A DNA stretch of 64,000 nucleotides, taken from Bordetella parapertussis. GTDB lineage: Bacteria; Pseudomonadota; Gammaproteobacteria; Burkholderiales; Burkholderiaceae_B. Position numbers and translations under genes: made by a program. Location of the stretch: assembly GCA_945897365.1 (NCBI GenBank), contig CAMDFD010000015.1:17099-81098 (forward strand), read 5' to 3'. The notes beneath the pieces were generated by a model. It did not search any database, was not told the origin of the DNA, and was given only the letters and a program-made list of their open reading frames with translations. Positions 40,305 to 49,414 of the stretch are shown here, one piece after another. Each line of letters starts with the position of its first letter. Positions within the stretch are counted from its first letter, which is position 1.

Positions 40305-41098
40305 TGCAAGCAGTCCCTTTAAAAGCACTTTCAGGATGGATGTGGGTTCGCGATGGCTGGTTGCTATTTAAAAGCCAGCCTTTAGCCTTTTTTTCTTGGG
40401 CAATGTTCGTGAGCTTACTGTTGATGATCGCCACGATCACCCCTCCAATAGGTCCCATTTTATTTATTGTCCTGATGCCCACAGCGACCCTGCTTTCATT
40501 ATCTGCGGGACGGCATGCGACAGAAGGACGTCGGATATTGCTTGGCACCTGGATTGAACCCCTTCGTCAACCTTTAATTTTTCGTCGTCTTTTAGGGATG
40601 GGTGGGCTCTACGTCGTATTTTGCCTGCTGCTAGGCTTGGCGGTATTTATGCCCTTTTCAGGTGAGGTCACGGAAGCGCTCAGAAATGTAGAAAAAACCA
40701 ATGACTTATTGCCTTTGATGGAAGCTGTGCGAACACCGATGGTGATTTTCGCGCTCATGTATGTCGTCATGGCGGCGATCTTTTGGTTTGCGCCAGCGTT
40801 GGTCGGATGGCACGGTATTCGTATCACCCAAGCACTGTTTTTTAGTTGGATCGCCTGTTGGCGCAACAAGTGGGCATTTTTAGTTTATGGACTATGTTGG
40901 CTCGCAGTTTTTTTAGGGATCGATACTCTTGTCAGTATGCTCGAACTCATTGGCCTTTCTCCCTCTACTGCTGCGACGGTCCAGGTACCGCTCAATGTGG
41001 TTGCAACCTCGGTGTTGTACTGTAGTTTTTATACAAGCTACGTCGCCGTCTTTGACAATATCCCAGCAGAAAGCAGCGACGAAACAACTCCGGTCTGA
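40304..41098 (+). CDS. BPSS1780-type multi-span membrane protein
   Basis: A 264-residue protein starting with ATG 40304, whose first base is the last of the thrB stop, so the two are translationally coupled. It begins with a WMWVRDGWLLFKSQPLAFF segment, followed by about six membrane helices. The repeated WLLF..P and FFSWIACWRNKWAFLVYG patterns match the BPSS1780 family; function unknown. Its last 61 bases overlap the convergent DUF192 gene. Confidence 0.8.
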   Translation: MQAVPLKALSGWMWVRDGWLLFKSQPLAFFSWAMFVSLLLMIATITPPIGPILFIVLMPTATLLSLSAGRHATEGRRILLGTWIEPLRQPLIFRRLLGMGGLYVVFCLLLGLAVFMPFSGEVTEALRNVEKTNDLLPLMEAVRTPMVIFALMYVVMAAIFWFAPALVGWHGIRITQALFFSWIACWRNKWAFLVYGLCWLAVFLGIDTLVSMLELIGLSPSTAATVQVPLNVVATSVLYCSFYTSYVAVFDNIPAESSDETTPV

Positions 41099-41355
41099 TC
41101 AACGTTGATTGGCAACATTTCACATACAGAGTGTGCGCTTGGGCAGTAAGCAATGCGATTAGGCATCACGCTGGGGCGCACCTCAATTACCTGACCTTGC
41201 TGATCTAAAAAAAACACAGCGATGGGGTAGCGCATGCCAAAAGTGTGAATCGCGTTGCAGGGGGTGAGCCAAAGCACTTCTCCTTGTTTTAGAGTTGGTC
41301 GTACAAGGAGCCCACCGGCGCGACTCAACCAGGTACTGGCTTTAATAATATTCAC
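41038..41355 (-). CDS. DUF192 protein downstream of the Tad operon
   Basis: The start is set at GTG 41355, because it overlaps the tadC stop in a GTGA arrangement; this gives 105 residues. The segment WLSRAGGLLVRPTLKQGEV and the following TPCNAIHTFGMRYPIAVFFLD are strong DUF192 markers. The final 20 residues are encoded in the overlap with the convergent membrane-protein gene and differ from the usual family ending. DUF192 genes are often found next to Tad genes; function unknown. Confidence 0.82.
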   Translation of the reverse strand: MNIIKASTWLSRAGGLLVRPTLKQGEVLWLTPCNAIHTFGMRYPIAVFFLDQQGQVIEVRPSVMPNRIAYCPSAHSVCEMLPINVDQTGVVSSLLSAGILSKTAT

Positions 41356-42278
41356 TGCAGCGCCATGAGCTGAACAACGACCGGAAAGCCCAAGACGATA
41401 AACGTGCAAGGAAAAATACATAGCGCCATGGGAAACAACATTTTGACTGGCGCTTGTAAGGCCTGTTTCTCAGCGTACATCAAGCGCTGAGCTCTTTGCT
41501 GATCTGCATACACCTGAATGATGCGTCCCAAACTGAACCCCATCGACTCTCCTTGTATGAGTGATGAAATCAACTGACGCATACTTGGAAGATGAAGTCT
41601 CTGACTGAGTTGGCGCAAGGCTTGGGTGCGAGATTGTCCTGCACGCATCTCTGCAAGCATTTTTGACCATTCTTGATGAAGTGCGCCCTCACCAACGTGT
41701 TCCAAAGCAAGCTGAACTGAGGCCTGAAGATTCAGTCCGGCATCCAGTCCCAAGCCAACCATATCTAAAAAAAACGGGAATTGACGGCTAATGGAACGAA
41801 GCCGAAGCTGATGCCTACGCATTAACCACCACAACGGCATCCACCAACCGCAACAACCGAAAGCGATCAAAGCGAAAAAAGCCGTCACCCGCAAGGCGAT
41901 CAGTGAAGGCAACAAGCACCAAATAGCGGCCATCAAACACAGCACAGCAGCCACACATTGCAAAAAATAGACCTGTGAAAATGTCCAATCGCTCAAGCCA
42001 GCGCGTTCTAAGTGATTGGATATTCTCCTGCGTTGTCCCCATGTCACAGCAGGTTTAAAAGGATCACCCAAGGTTTTAGAAATTCGCCACAAAGGATGAC
42101 GTTTCTTTGTCATGCTGAAAGACGTTGAAGCGATACCGTCCGACTGCTTAGCAGCGCTTTTAATATACGCGGCTGATACAGAGGAGGATTTTTTAAAAAA
42201 ACGGCTGAGCAAGGGTAATAACAAAATCGTGAATAAAAAAACGGCGACAACGGCACAGCTTGTTGCAAGATAGACCAT
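41352..42278 (-). CDS. tadC: Tad pilus inner-membrane platform protein TadC
   Basis: A 308-residue GspF-family protein. Membrane helices lie at the N-terminus (about 1-24), in the middle (about 100-155, with LCLMAAIWCLLPSLIALRV) and at the C-terminus. The cytoplasmic T2SSF domain includes FPFFLDMVGLGLDAGLNLQASVQLALEHVG, cited as the family signature, and QGESMGFSLGRIIQVYADQQR. It pairs with TadB to form the base of the Tad machine. It starts 2 bases after the tadB stop. Confidence 0.9.
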   Translation of the reverse strand: MVYLATSCAVVAVFLFTILLLPLLSRFFKKSSSVSAAYIKSAAKQSDGIASTSFSMTKKRHPLWRISKTLGDPFKPAVTWGQRRRISNHLERAGLSDWTFSQVYFLQCVAAVLCLMAAIWCLLPSLIALRVTAFFALIAFGCCGWWMPLWWLMRRHQLRLRSISRQFPFFLDMVGLGLDAGLNLQASVQLALEHVGEGALHQEWSKMLAEMRAGQSRTQALRQLSQRLHLPSMRQLISSLIQGESMGFSLGRIIQVYADQQRAQRLMYAEKQALQAPVKMLFPMALCIFPCTFIVLGFPVVVQLMALQ

Positions 42279-42280
42279 TG

Positions 42281-43132
42281 TTAAACCTCAATCGTCAAAA
42301 TGCGACGTAACCAAACAATCCCCAACACCTCAAGCAACAATACGATACCCAACATACATTGACCGGTAGTACTCAAAAACATTAACTGAACTGAGTCAGG
42401 ATCAATGAGGCTCAGAGCCGCCAACAACAACAGTGGCAAGGCGCCCATGACCCAAGCTTGCATTTTTCCTTGCGCCGTTAAAACATGGATCTTGCCATTG
42501 ACATGCTGTCGCGCACGTAGGTTTGCAGATAAGCGCTCTAATAGATCAGCGAGTGAACCGCCCGACGCATGACCGACCGCCAACAGTGCAGTGACTAACT
42601 CTACGCTTTCAGTCGGCATTCTTTGGTTGAGTGCATCTAAAGCCTGATTTAATGGCAAGCCCATGCGATGTTCTCTCAAGACTAAACTCAGTTCCTGTGA
42701 CATCGGCGCAGGCGCATCCTCAGCATAGTTTTTAAGCGCAATACCTATACTCGCGCCAGAGCGCAACGCACCCGCGATCGCTGTCAGTGCATCTGCCCAT
42801 TGCGCATCGAAACGTTCCATGCGACGACGAAGCGCCGCAGTCAAGATGACCCTCGGTAGCACGAGGGTCAATGCGCTCAATACCAAGGCAAGCACCACAC
42901 TACCGCTAAATAACCAGACTGCTAACCCCATCGTAAAAGAGAGACAACACAACGCCTGCCACAAATGTGTCGTATCGATAAAGACAAACAATTCGGACAA
43001 ACTCGTTTGAGCATGTTCTGTCACGGAACTGCGATAGCGCGTCCACGCAAGGTTTGCGAGATATTGAATCAGCCAACACGCGATCGCGACAGAGAGGCAA
43101 GAAAATAGCAACCCGACATAAATCATGCGCAA
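42281..43132 (-). CDS. tadB: Tad pilus inner-membrane platform protein TadB
   Basis: A 283-residue GspF-family protein with N-terminal helices (about 3-25 and 55-95), a cytoplasmic domain with WADALTAIAGALRSGASIG, LVTALLAVGHASGGSLADLLERL and the C-terminal helices (AWVMGALPLLLLAALSLI and CMLGIVLLLEVLGIVWL). It overlaps the end of the FHA-ATPase gene by 10 bases, so translation is coupled. Confidence 0.9.
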   Translation of the reverse strand: MRMIYVGLLFSCLSVAIACWLIQYLANLAWTRYRSSVTEHAQTSLSELFVFIDTTHLWQALCCLSFTMGLAVWLFSGSVVLALVLSALTLVLPRVILTAALRRRMERFDAQWADALTAIAGALRSGASIGIALKNYAEDAPAPMSQELSLVLREHRMGLPLNQALDALNQRMPTESVELVTALLAVGHASGGSLADLLERLSANLRARQHVNGKIHVLTAQGKMQAWVMGALPLLLLAALSLIDPDSVQLMFLSTTGQCMLGIVLLLEVLGIVWLRRILTIEV

Positions 43133-44742
43133 GCGAACCAGTGCAATAAGCTTGAATCGATCTCAGAGTCCCAATGCTCAAAACATTGCGGAATCAGTCC
43201 TTGTGGCGTTGCCAACCCACGTTTGCGATCAAAAGCCACCAATGTCTGCATTTGAATGCATCCCGACTCTACACCCACGACTTCGGCGACATCATGAATC
43301 ATTCGCCTTCCATCCGGAAGACGCGCTTGCTGAACAATCAAATGAACCGCCGAACCGATTTGTTCACGTATGGCATTGAGGGGAAGTCCTGCATTCGCAG
43401 ACAAAATCATCGTTTCTAGTCTAGAAAGTGCATCCCGAGGGGTATTGGCATGTAACGTCGTCAAGGATCCTTCGTGACCGGTATTCATTGCAGCCAGCAT
43501 ATCGATTGCCTCTGGCCCCCTAACCTCTCCCACGACAATGCGGTCGGGACGCATTCGGAGTGCGTTTCTGACCAGTGCACGCAAGCTAATCGCGCCTCGT
43601 CCCTCTGCGTTTTCTGGACGTGCCTCGAGCGCCATGACATGCGGATGATGAATCTGTAGCTCAGCTGAATCCTCGATCGTGACAATGCGTTGATCTGACG
43701 GAACGCAACTCGCTAAAACATTCAGCAAGGTCGTCTTGCCCGAACCCGTTCCTCCCGAGACAAGAATATTCATCTTTTGACGGACACATAGACTTAAAAA
43801 CTGAGCCAGTTCGACGCTGAGGGTCTTGTTGTGAACTAAGCCCTCTAAATCAATTCCCTTATTGGTAAATTTACGGATTGTCATGCTCGCCCCTCTCAGT
43901 GCCACAGGAGGAATGACGGCATTGATCCTTGAACCATCATGTAAGCGGGCATCCACCATCGGGGCTGCATCATCCAGCCTTCGACCGAGAGGGAAAACAA
44001 TACGTTCAATGACACCTCGCACGGCTTGTTCACCACTAAACTGCGCGTGACATGGCTCGATCCGTCCGCAACGTTCGATAAAAATTTCATCAAAACGGTT
44101 CACCATAATTTCTGTAATGAGCGGATCTGCAAGCATCGGCTCAAGCACACCCAAGCCGATCGCTTCATCCACCACAAGATCGATTAGTTCAAGCCTTTGC
44201 GCATCCACAAGAGGATTTAAGTGATCGTCGAGAAGTAAAGAGACGCATTGAGTGGCTTGCTCCCTGAGTGCCTGTTCAGATAAAGCAGCGATGTCGTTGC
44301 GTCTCAAGTCAAACGCTTTAAGCAATCCAGTATGTAAGTCGCGTCTAATATCGCGGAAATCTTTGCTCGATATCTGTGAAGGTTGCGCAAGCACTGTGGC
44401 CTCTGGTGCGCATACTTCTGAGTCAATGTCACGACATGAACGATTCGTTGTGCGCGCAGCAGGAAATAGACGGATCAGACAAGGACCCACAACAAATTCG
44501 TCGCTTTCCATCAGTGGACTATGGAGGGAAAATTTTCGTCCATTTACTCGCGTTCCATACAAAGAACCGAGATCTTCGACCTGGTATCCGTCGATACTCT
44601 TTGTGACACGCAAATGGCGGCGCGCCACACGCCAGTGGGGAATACGCGCTTCGCATTCTATGCCACGCCCCAAGATGAACGGAACTGCATGTTGCATTCT
44701 TTCGCGACGCCCATCTTCATAAATAATCAGTAAGTCCATCAT
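43123..44742 (-). CDS. tadA: Tad pilus ATPase TadA/CpaF fused to an N-terminal FHA domain
   Basis: A 539-residue protein. Residues about 1-92 form a forkhead-associated domain (GRGIECEARIPHWRVARRHL, then LGSLYGTRVNG), which binds phosphothreonine peptides. The rest is a secretion ATPase: Walker A VSGGTGSGKTTLL at 328-340, a conserved TIEDSAELQ, RALVRNALRMRPDRIVVGEVRG and the Walker-B/His-box region with MNTGHEGSLTTLHAN. It powers pilin assembly at the inner membrane. The FHA fusion implies control by a Ser/Thr kinase; none is visible in the window. Start overlaps the secretin stop (ATGA). Confidence 0.92.
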   Translation of the reverse strand: MMDLLIIYEDGRRERMQHAVPFILGRGIECEARIPHWRVARRHLRVTKSIDGYQVEDLGSLYGTRVNGRKFSLHSPLMESDEFVVGPCLIRLFPAARTTNRSCRDIDSEVCAPEATVLAQPSQISSKDFRDIRRDLHTGLLKAFDLRRNDIAALSEQALREQATQCVSLLLDDHLNPLVDAQRLELIDLVVDEAIGLGVLEPMLADPLITEIMVNRFDEIFIERCGRIEPCHAQFSGEQAVRGVIERIVFPLGRRLDDAAPMVDARLHDGSRINAVIPPVALRGASMTIRKFTNKGIDLEGLVHNKTLSVELAQFLSLCVRQKMNILVSGGTGSGKTTLLNVLASCVPSDQRIVTIEDSAELQIHHPHVMALEARPENAEGRGAISLRALVRNALRMRPDRIVVGEVRGPEAIDMLAAMNTGHEGSLTTLHANTPRDALSRLETMILSANAGLPLNAIREQIGSAVHLIVQQARLPDGRRMIHDVAEVVGVESGCIQMQTLVAFDRKRGLATPQGLIPQCFEHWDSEIDSSLLHWFACA

Positions 44743-46022
44743 TCAGATTTGCTCCATTGATCAAGCACAGGCTCGTTGGCGTCCCACTGTGAAAATGAGG
44801 ACTGTTTCTGATGCCAACTCGGTTGCTCTTGCGTGGCCAACACCGGAGTATTGAGTCTCGGTAAAGAGCCAAATTCTTGCTCTACTATCATCGCGGCATT
44901 ATCAACACGCTGTGTCATACCTGGATGTTCCGCATTGACAACTACTGGTGTCACAAATATGGCCAACTCAGTCTCTCGATAATGATCCCGATTGACGCCA
45001 AACAAACCTCCCACGACAGGTATTTCTGAGAGACCGGGCACACCCTCTCTATCACGCGTTCGTTCGCGAGACAGAAATCCACCCAATACCAGTGTCTGAC
45101 CTGAACGCACATTGAACTCAGTTGAGGCGCGTCGAACCTTGAGCGCGGGACCAGAGGAGGACGCTAGCGTCTGATCGACTGAACTGACTTCGATGTCAAT
45201 TTTTGAGCGGACGGCAAGATTGCGATCAACTTGAGGTGTAATGTTGAGGGATACACCGTATTTTTTAAAAGAGGTCGACGTCCTGCCATCCTTGTTCGTC
45301 GTTGTATAGGGAACCTCCCCGCCTGCTTCAAAACTTGCTGTCGCCCCGCTGCGCGCAAGCAGTTGGGGTTGGGCAAGAATGGTGGCCTCACCCGTCTGCG
45401 CGAGCGCGCTCAAACGCGCTGACAATAACCCCCTCATTCCAGGCAGTCCTCCTGCTCCGCTTAAAGATAGGGGCAAAGTACTATCCCAACGCACCCCCAT
45501 TTCCTGCAGTCGCGCAGAGGGAATTTCGATCACCTGGACATCCAGAAGAACCATTTTGTCCCAACCAACCTGACTCGTGAAGTCGAGTAGTTCGGGATAG
45601 CGCTGCGCTAGCCTTGAAATTTTTGCTTGATCGGAGTCAGACAAATTTTCACCTTCGATGATTAATTTATCGCCAACAACTGAACTTCTGGCCATCGGGA
45701 TCGTTTTGAGCAAGCTTTTGATGTCTTCCTGAACACGAGAAAAGCCTTCGGGTGCAACACGAATCTGATATGACGCTCTTTTTCCTGTCGTGCGCCAAAT
45801 ATCCAGCGTGGTGGAGCCAGATTTTTTACCAAACACAACAATTTCATTTTGATTAATCACTGTTGCCTGAACCACTTCGCCATTGCCAATCGCCAAGCGT
45901 TCTACCTTCGCAAGTTTTAATACGGTCGATGAGCCGACTTCGAGCTTAAGACTTTCCTGTCCCATCACGTTAAACGGTAACAACAACACGATTGAGGCTA
46001 AACATCCGACGACAGAACTCAT
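44739..46022 (-). CDS. rcpA: Tad pilus outer-membrane secretin (RcpA/CpaC)
   Basis: A 427-residue protein with a signal peptide (ASIVLLLPFNVMGQ), an N-terminal pilus-assembly domain (EVGSSTVLKLAKVERLAIG and VFGKKSGSTTLDIW), a BON-like middle part and the secretin core (VDVQ-type DVQVIEIPSARLQEMGV, AQPQLLARSGATASFEAGGE, SLNITPQVD and VLGGFLSRERTRDREGVPGL). It forms the outer-membrane channel. No cognate RcpB/TadD lipoprotein is seen. Overlaps cpaB by four bases (ATGA). Confidence 0.9.
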   Translation of the reverse strand: MSSVVGCLASIVLLLPFNVMGQESLKLEVGSSTVLKLAKVERLAIGNGEVVQATVINQNEIVVFGKKSGSTTLDIWRTTGKRASYQIRVAPEGFSRVQEDIKSLLKTIPMARSSVVGDKLIIEGENLSDSDQAKISRLAQRYPELLDFTSQVGWDKMVLLDVQVIEIPSARLQEMGVRWDSTLPLSLSGAGGLPGMRGLLSARLSALAQTGEATILAQPQLLARSGATASFEAGGEVPYTTTNKDGRTSTSFKKYGVSLNITPQVDRNLAVRSKIDIEVSSVDQTLASSSGPALKVRRASTEFNVRSGQTLVLGGFLSRERTRDREGVPGLSEIPVVGGLFGVNRDHYRETELAIFVTPVVVNAEHPGMTQRVDNAAMIVEQEFGSLPRLNTPVLATQEQPSWHQKQSSFSQWDANEPVLDQWSKSE

Positions 46023-46879
46023 CGTGTCCCCACCGTTCGCGGCAAAGTGCTTGACGCGTCAGGATCTTCTTCATGCGAAGATGCAGAAGATAATCGGTCT
46101 CCATACAGGATTGGCACAACACGCTCAACAGGCTTGCTCGGCAGACCAAGCAAGGCGGCCAAATCCCCCGCGCTTGATCGAAGACTCAGGGTTTGTTCTG
46201 CATTGCCCGGTGAGCTCAAGACCGCACTGATTGAACCGGCCTCTCGTGCCGCGACGAGTTTGACTGCCTCTGCATGAGATACCGCTAAAGTGATATGGGC
46301 TTCTGACGAAGATGAGGTGCTATCGGTACGGGGATACGCCATCGATAAATGACCAACACCAAGGACCCGGACGGATTGCAATAGCCCTAGCGTTAGACGC
46401 TTACCCTGATGATCTAAAGAAACAAATAAATCAACCCGATCGCCTCCCCGGATCAGACCTGAGGCCGCGCTACTGGGATCCACCGTAATAGAGACCGCTT
46501 TAAATTCTGGTTCTAATAAGGTCGATACGCCGGGCGGATCCAAATCCTGCAAATGGATATGCAGCAAGGGTTGCCCAGCACGCACATCAGACACGAGTTT
46601 TTTTCCAATCAAGGTGTCAGCTTGCTCTTGGAAAATAGCGTCATCGGGCGCCCATTTGACGGGAAACATCTCAGCGACCACATCAGACGCCTCAATCGTC
46701 GTCTCACGCGTCAAATCTCTCGCAGCCACCCACAAAGTCAGCTGCTCTAGTCTGGCGCGAGACTCAATCTCCTGCGTTTTATCATTTAAATGTTGTTCAA
46801 TTGCCCAGGCTGAAACACCACCCAAGACAATTGACAACACCATCAACCCCCACTTCGCTTTAGTTTGCGATAGGTTCAA
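46019..46879 (-). CDS. cpaB: Tad pilus assembly protein CpaB/RcpC
   Basis: A 286-residue protein with an N-terminal membrane anchor (WGLMVLSIVLGGVSAWAI) and a SAF domain (about residues 50-115: WVAARDLTRETTIEASDVVA and LIGKKLVSDVRAGQPLLHIHLQ), followed by the RcpC-type domain VSITVDPSSAASGLIRGGDRVDLF. It is thought to help secretin assembly or stability in the periplasm. Overlaps the neighbouring genes at both ends (ATGA), so it is translationally coupled. Confidence 0.88.
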   Translation of the reverse strand: MNLSQTKAKWGLMVLSIVLGGVSAWAIEQHLNDKTQEIESRARLEQLTLWVAARDLTRETTIEASDVVAEMFPVKWAPDDAIFQEQADTLIGKKLVSDVRAGQPLLHIHLQDLDPPGVSTLLEPEFKAVSITVDPSSAASGLIRGGDRVDLFVSLDHQGKRLTLGLLQSVRVLGVGHLSMAYPRTDSTSSSSEAHITLAVSHAEAVKLVAAREAGSISAVLSSPGNAEQTLSLRSSAGDLAALLGLPSKPVERVVPILYGDRLSSASSHEEDPDASSTLPRTVGTR

Positions 46880-47568
46880 CGTGGATCTCCCTCTGACGTT
46901 TGGACATATATAAATGTTTTACCTAAGTGCTCAATCAAATCGATGTTCATCACAGTCCGACGAAGCCTTGCTTGGATTTTCTGTGAATGCGATCGTGTGA
47001 GGACTTTTTTAAAGTCTTCTGACACAGACCAATGTTCAAGACTGAGAATGTCCCTTAGCGCTTGATACAAAAAGGGAATGGACTGTCCAGAGGAAAAAAT
47101 CATGGTTGAAGATGCGACATCCTCTGAAACATCTTTAACATCAAGCATCAAAGTCGCTGCGAGACGCGGATTTGAAAAAAGACTTTTGATCAATCCGGTT
47201 GAAACCAAGGGTTTTAGACGCATACTGGAGAGAATGACCGTCACACGCTCATCGCTTTCTGGCCTGAGCGCAAGCACATGGGAGTGCTCGGCAGAGGTCC
47301 AAAGCATCTGCATGACCAACCCGTCACTCCAGGCAAGCGTGTCCTCAGGCACTTGCCTTGAAAAGTGCTGTATGACATCGCCTAGCTGCTGCGCCAAACT
47401 CCAGCGAGTCAGAGTGAGCTCATGATCACTGAGATATATCTTGTGTTGACTCGATAGCGAATGCGGAGGCCCGAGCAGGTGCTGTCGAGCGATACTGAGT
47501 ACTTCAGCGCTATACGCAAAGTAATGTCCGAAAAAAATCATTCCATAGAAAATGCGAGCAATGAACAT
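46876..47568 (-). CDS. Unknown exported protein in the Tad operon
   Basis: The start is ATG 47568 (230 aa); a GTG at 47574 overlapping the previous stop is also possible. The first about 28 residues look like a signal peptide or anchor (FIARIFYGMIFFGHYFAYSA). The rest is polar, with segments such as WSLAQQLGDVIQHFSRQVPE, TVILSSMRLKP and ATLMLDVKDVSEDV. I recognise no family and no catalytic motif. Its place between the TadE-like gene and cpaB, with ATGA overlaps, strongly suggests a dedicated part of this pilus system, probably periplasmic. Confidence 0.7.
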   Translation of the reverse strand: MFIARIFYGMIFFGHYFAYSAEVLSIARQHLLGPPHSLSSQHKIYLSDHELTLTRWSLAQQLGDVIQHFSRQVPEDTLAWSDGLVMQMLWTSAEHSHVLALRPESDERVTVILSSMRLKPLVSTGLIKSLFSNPRLAATLMLDVKDVSEDVASSTMIFSSGQSIPFLYQALRDILSLEHWSVSEDFKKVLTRSHSQKIQARLRRTVMNIDLIEHLGKTFIYVQTSEGDPR

Positions 47569-47570
47569 AT

Positions 47571-48143
47571 TCACGGCGCTCGTCCTTTTGCCGCCCTCCC
47601 GGGTGACTGCCCTGCCCAACCCGTCAACCAATCCATGGTCAGATGCCCACGCCCCCAAGGCGCATCCATCTTTGACAGGGAGGGTCTTTGTGGTTGAATC
47701 ACTCTGTGTGTTTGATCCGCGACCCCACTCCAGGCGGATTTTGAACGTGCAATACGAGACTGCGTCTCTTGTGCCGAAGGGCTATCGCCAGCATCGATCT
47801 GCAGGTAACTGCTCCGCTGTAACGATGAAAAGGGAAAAAGCCGATGCGCAGCTGATCTTTTATAGGGAACATCACTTTGGTTGCTTTGGACCTTGAGCAA
47901 ACGATGCTCCTCTATTTCTAAAAGCTGCTCTGAGAGTTCAGCCTTTGGTCGTTCTGGAAGAACATTTTTTTTCGCACTTTTTATAAAACTGAGGTAGCTA
48001 CTCTCTCCTAGCAACGCTAATGAATGTGACCGGAGTTGACCGGAATACTGAATGGCAAACATGAGTGTCATCAGAATCAAGAGAATAAATAGCGCTTCGA
48101 GCATGGCTTGTCCGAACTGGAAATTGTGTTGTCGACACATCAT
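47571..48143 (-). CDS. TadE-like pseudopilin
   Basis: The start is ATG 48143, overlapping the stop of the preceding gene. Residues about 8-32 form the prepilin-like signature NFQFGQAMLEALFILLILMT: a short positive leader, then a glutamate at +5 after the glycine and a hydrophobic helix, expected to be cut by a prepilin peptidase. The remaining about 150 residues are polar with no recognisable fold. TadE/TadF proteins are minor pilins needed for Flp pilus assembly. 190 residues. Confidence 0.75.
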   Translation of the reverse strand: MMCRQHNFQFGQAMLEALFILLILMTLMFAIQYSGQLRSHSLALLGESSYLSFIKSAKKNVLPERPKAELSEQLLEIEEHRLLKVQSNQSDVPYKRSAAHRLFPFSSLQRSSYLQIDAGDSPSAQETQSRIARSKSAWSGVADQTHRVIQPQRPSLSKMDAPWGRGHLTMDWLTGWAGQSPGRAAKGRAP

Positions 48144-49414
48144 GGCGAAGTGAGATTCGGAATGAGTGTGGCGCGCCAATAGGGTTCGAAAAGGCTGGGC
48201 GATCGACTCTGTGTTGGATCCTTAAAATAAGCGTGTGCCGTGGCAAGGGCGCTGATCACCGAATGCTTGTCGAGTGTCTGTGAAACCTTTAGGGCGATGC
48301 GCACGGGTTTATCGTCGCGACCCGAAGCCAGCGCGGCATATTGCCCCAAGCCTTTGGAGACCCACTTGGTTTCTGACTTTCGTCCAAAAAGCTGTGTCAG
48401 AGATGTGCCTCTTCGTTGCGTTTTAGCCCAACGCCAAAAAACCTGACGCGAGAAATCCGGTAATTCAATACCTGCCATCTCAAGGGTCTGTTGAGATCCC
48501 TGGGTGGAAAGCGCGGCCCAACCCATCGGATACTCTCGGTGATAACAGCCTACTATTTTGTTGTAGCGCAAGGCATGAAAGGATAGTGATTCCTCAGACC
48601 GCCACTGCCCATCGCGACCTAATCGCACATGACCTTGTCTGCGCAGCTCATGTCGTTTGAGTGGGCAGCGTGGATTGATCATCCATACATTGCGTTGCGT
48701 ATGTTTTCTCTCGGATAAGAAATCGTACTGTTCCACGAGTGTCGATAAGAAATCTCGCCAAATAGGTGTGTTGGCAGAGTGTTGGACGACGAGCCCTTTA
48801 GCGTCGTCTAAGGTCAGGTCAACCTTCAGGCCTAGTTGCTGGAGTGTGTCTCCCCTCAACGCTCCTCCGCTATGCCCGACATTGGCAATCAACACTTGAT
48901 AAATCGCTTGTTCGCGTTGACGCTCAAAATCCTTTATTTGAAGCTGCCTGACCTGGGCAATGACTTGATGCACGTGTCGCTCATGGCGTAAAAAGGCATC
49001 TCTAAACGTCTGCAGCGAATCTAAGTCTGGAAGCCCTCCTCTCAGCGCTGAGGTATAGGCCAGCGCGTGCTGTGGACCAAAAAATGCACCGATCAGGCTG
49101 GGTGGAGGATTTCGGATCCGTGCCTGACGGGCAAGCTTGGCGCGGTATTGTGTCGCGGTTGCCACAGCGATGATATGGGCCATGCCGAGTTGATGGGCAA
49201 TGTGCGCGCGATTGAGGTAGGCATGCAGGTTGAGCGCGCGTGCCTGGATCAGTGCTGCGGTATAAGCCGCAGCATCCGTTGCACGATTTAATGATGACTG
49301 ATCATGCACACGCCGACCTAGCTCAAGCATCAAACCCCAGGCCAACACGCCCGCACCGCACAACACTAAGCCCAGCAACATGACTTGACCTGTCTGTCGG
49401 CTATTGCGCAACAT
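48140..49414 (-). CDS. TadG-like protein with an N-terminal Tad (TadE/G-like) domain
   Basis: A 424-residue protein whose start overlaps the pilin-like gene's stop in TAATG. The N-terminus has the putative Flp-assembly signature RQTGQVMLLGLVLCGAGVLA followed by RATDAAAYTAALIQARALNLHAYLNRAHIA, typical of this domain in Tad loci. The remainder is large, polar and presumably periplasmic, with no clear von Willebrand MIDAS motif. It probably acts as a minor pilin or surface component. No close family beyond the N-terminal domain is recognised. Confidence 0.72.
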   Translation of the reverse strand: MLRNSRQTGQVMLLGLVLCGAGVLAWGLMLELGRRVHDQSSLNRATDAAAYTAALIQARALNLHAYLNRAHIAHQLGMAHIIAVATATQYRAKLARQARIRNPPPSLIGAFFGPQHALAYTSALRGGLPDLDSLQTFRDAFLRHERHVHQVIAQVRQLQIKDFERQREQAIYQVLIANVGHSGGALRGDTLQQLGLKVDLTLDDAKGLVVQHSANTPIWRDFLSTLVEQYDFLSERKHTQRNVWMINPRCPLKRHELRRQGHVRLGRDGQWRSEESLSFHALRYNKIVGCYHREYPMGWAALSTQGSQQTLEMAGIELPDFSRQVFWRWAKTQRRGTSLTQLFGRKSETKWVSKGLGQYAALASGRDDKPVRIALKVSQTLDKHSVISALATAHAYFKDPTQSRSPSLFEPYWRATLIPNLTSP

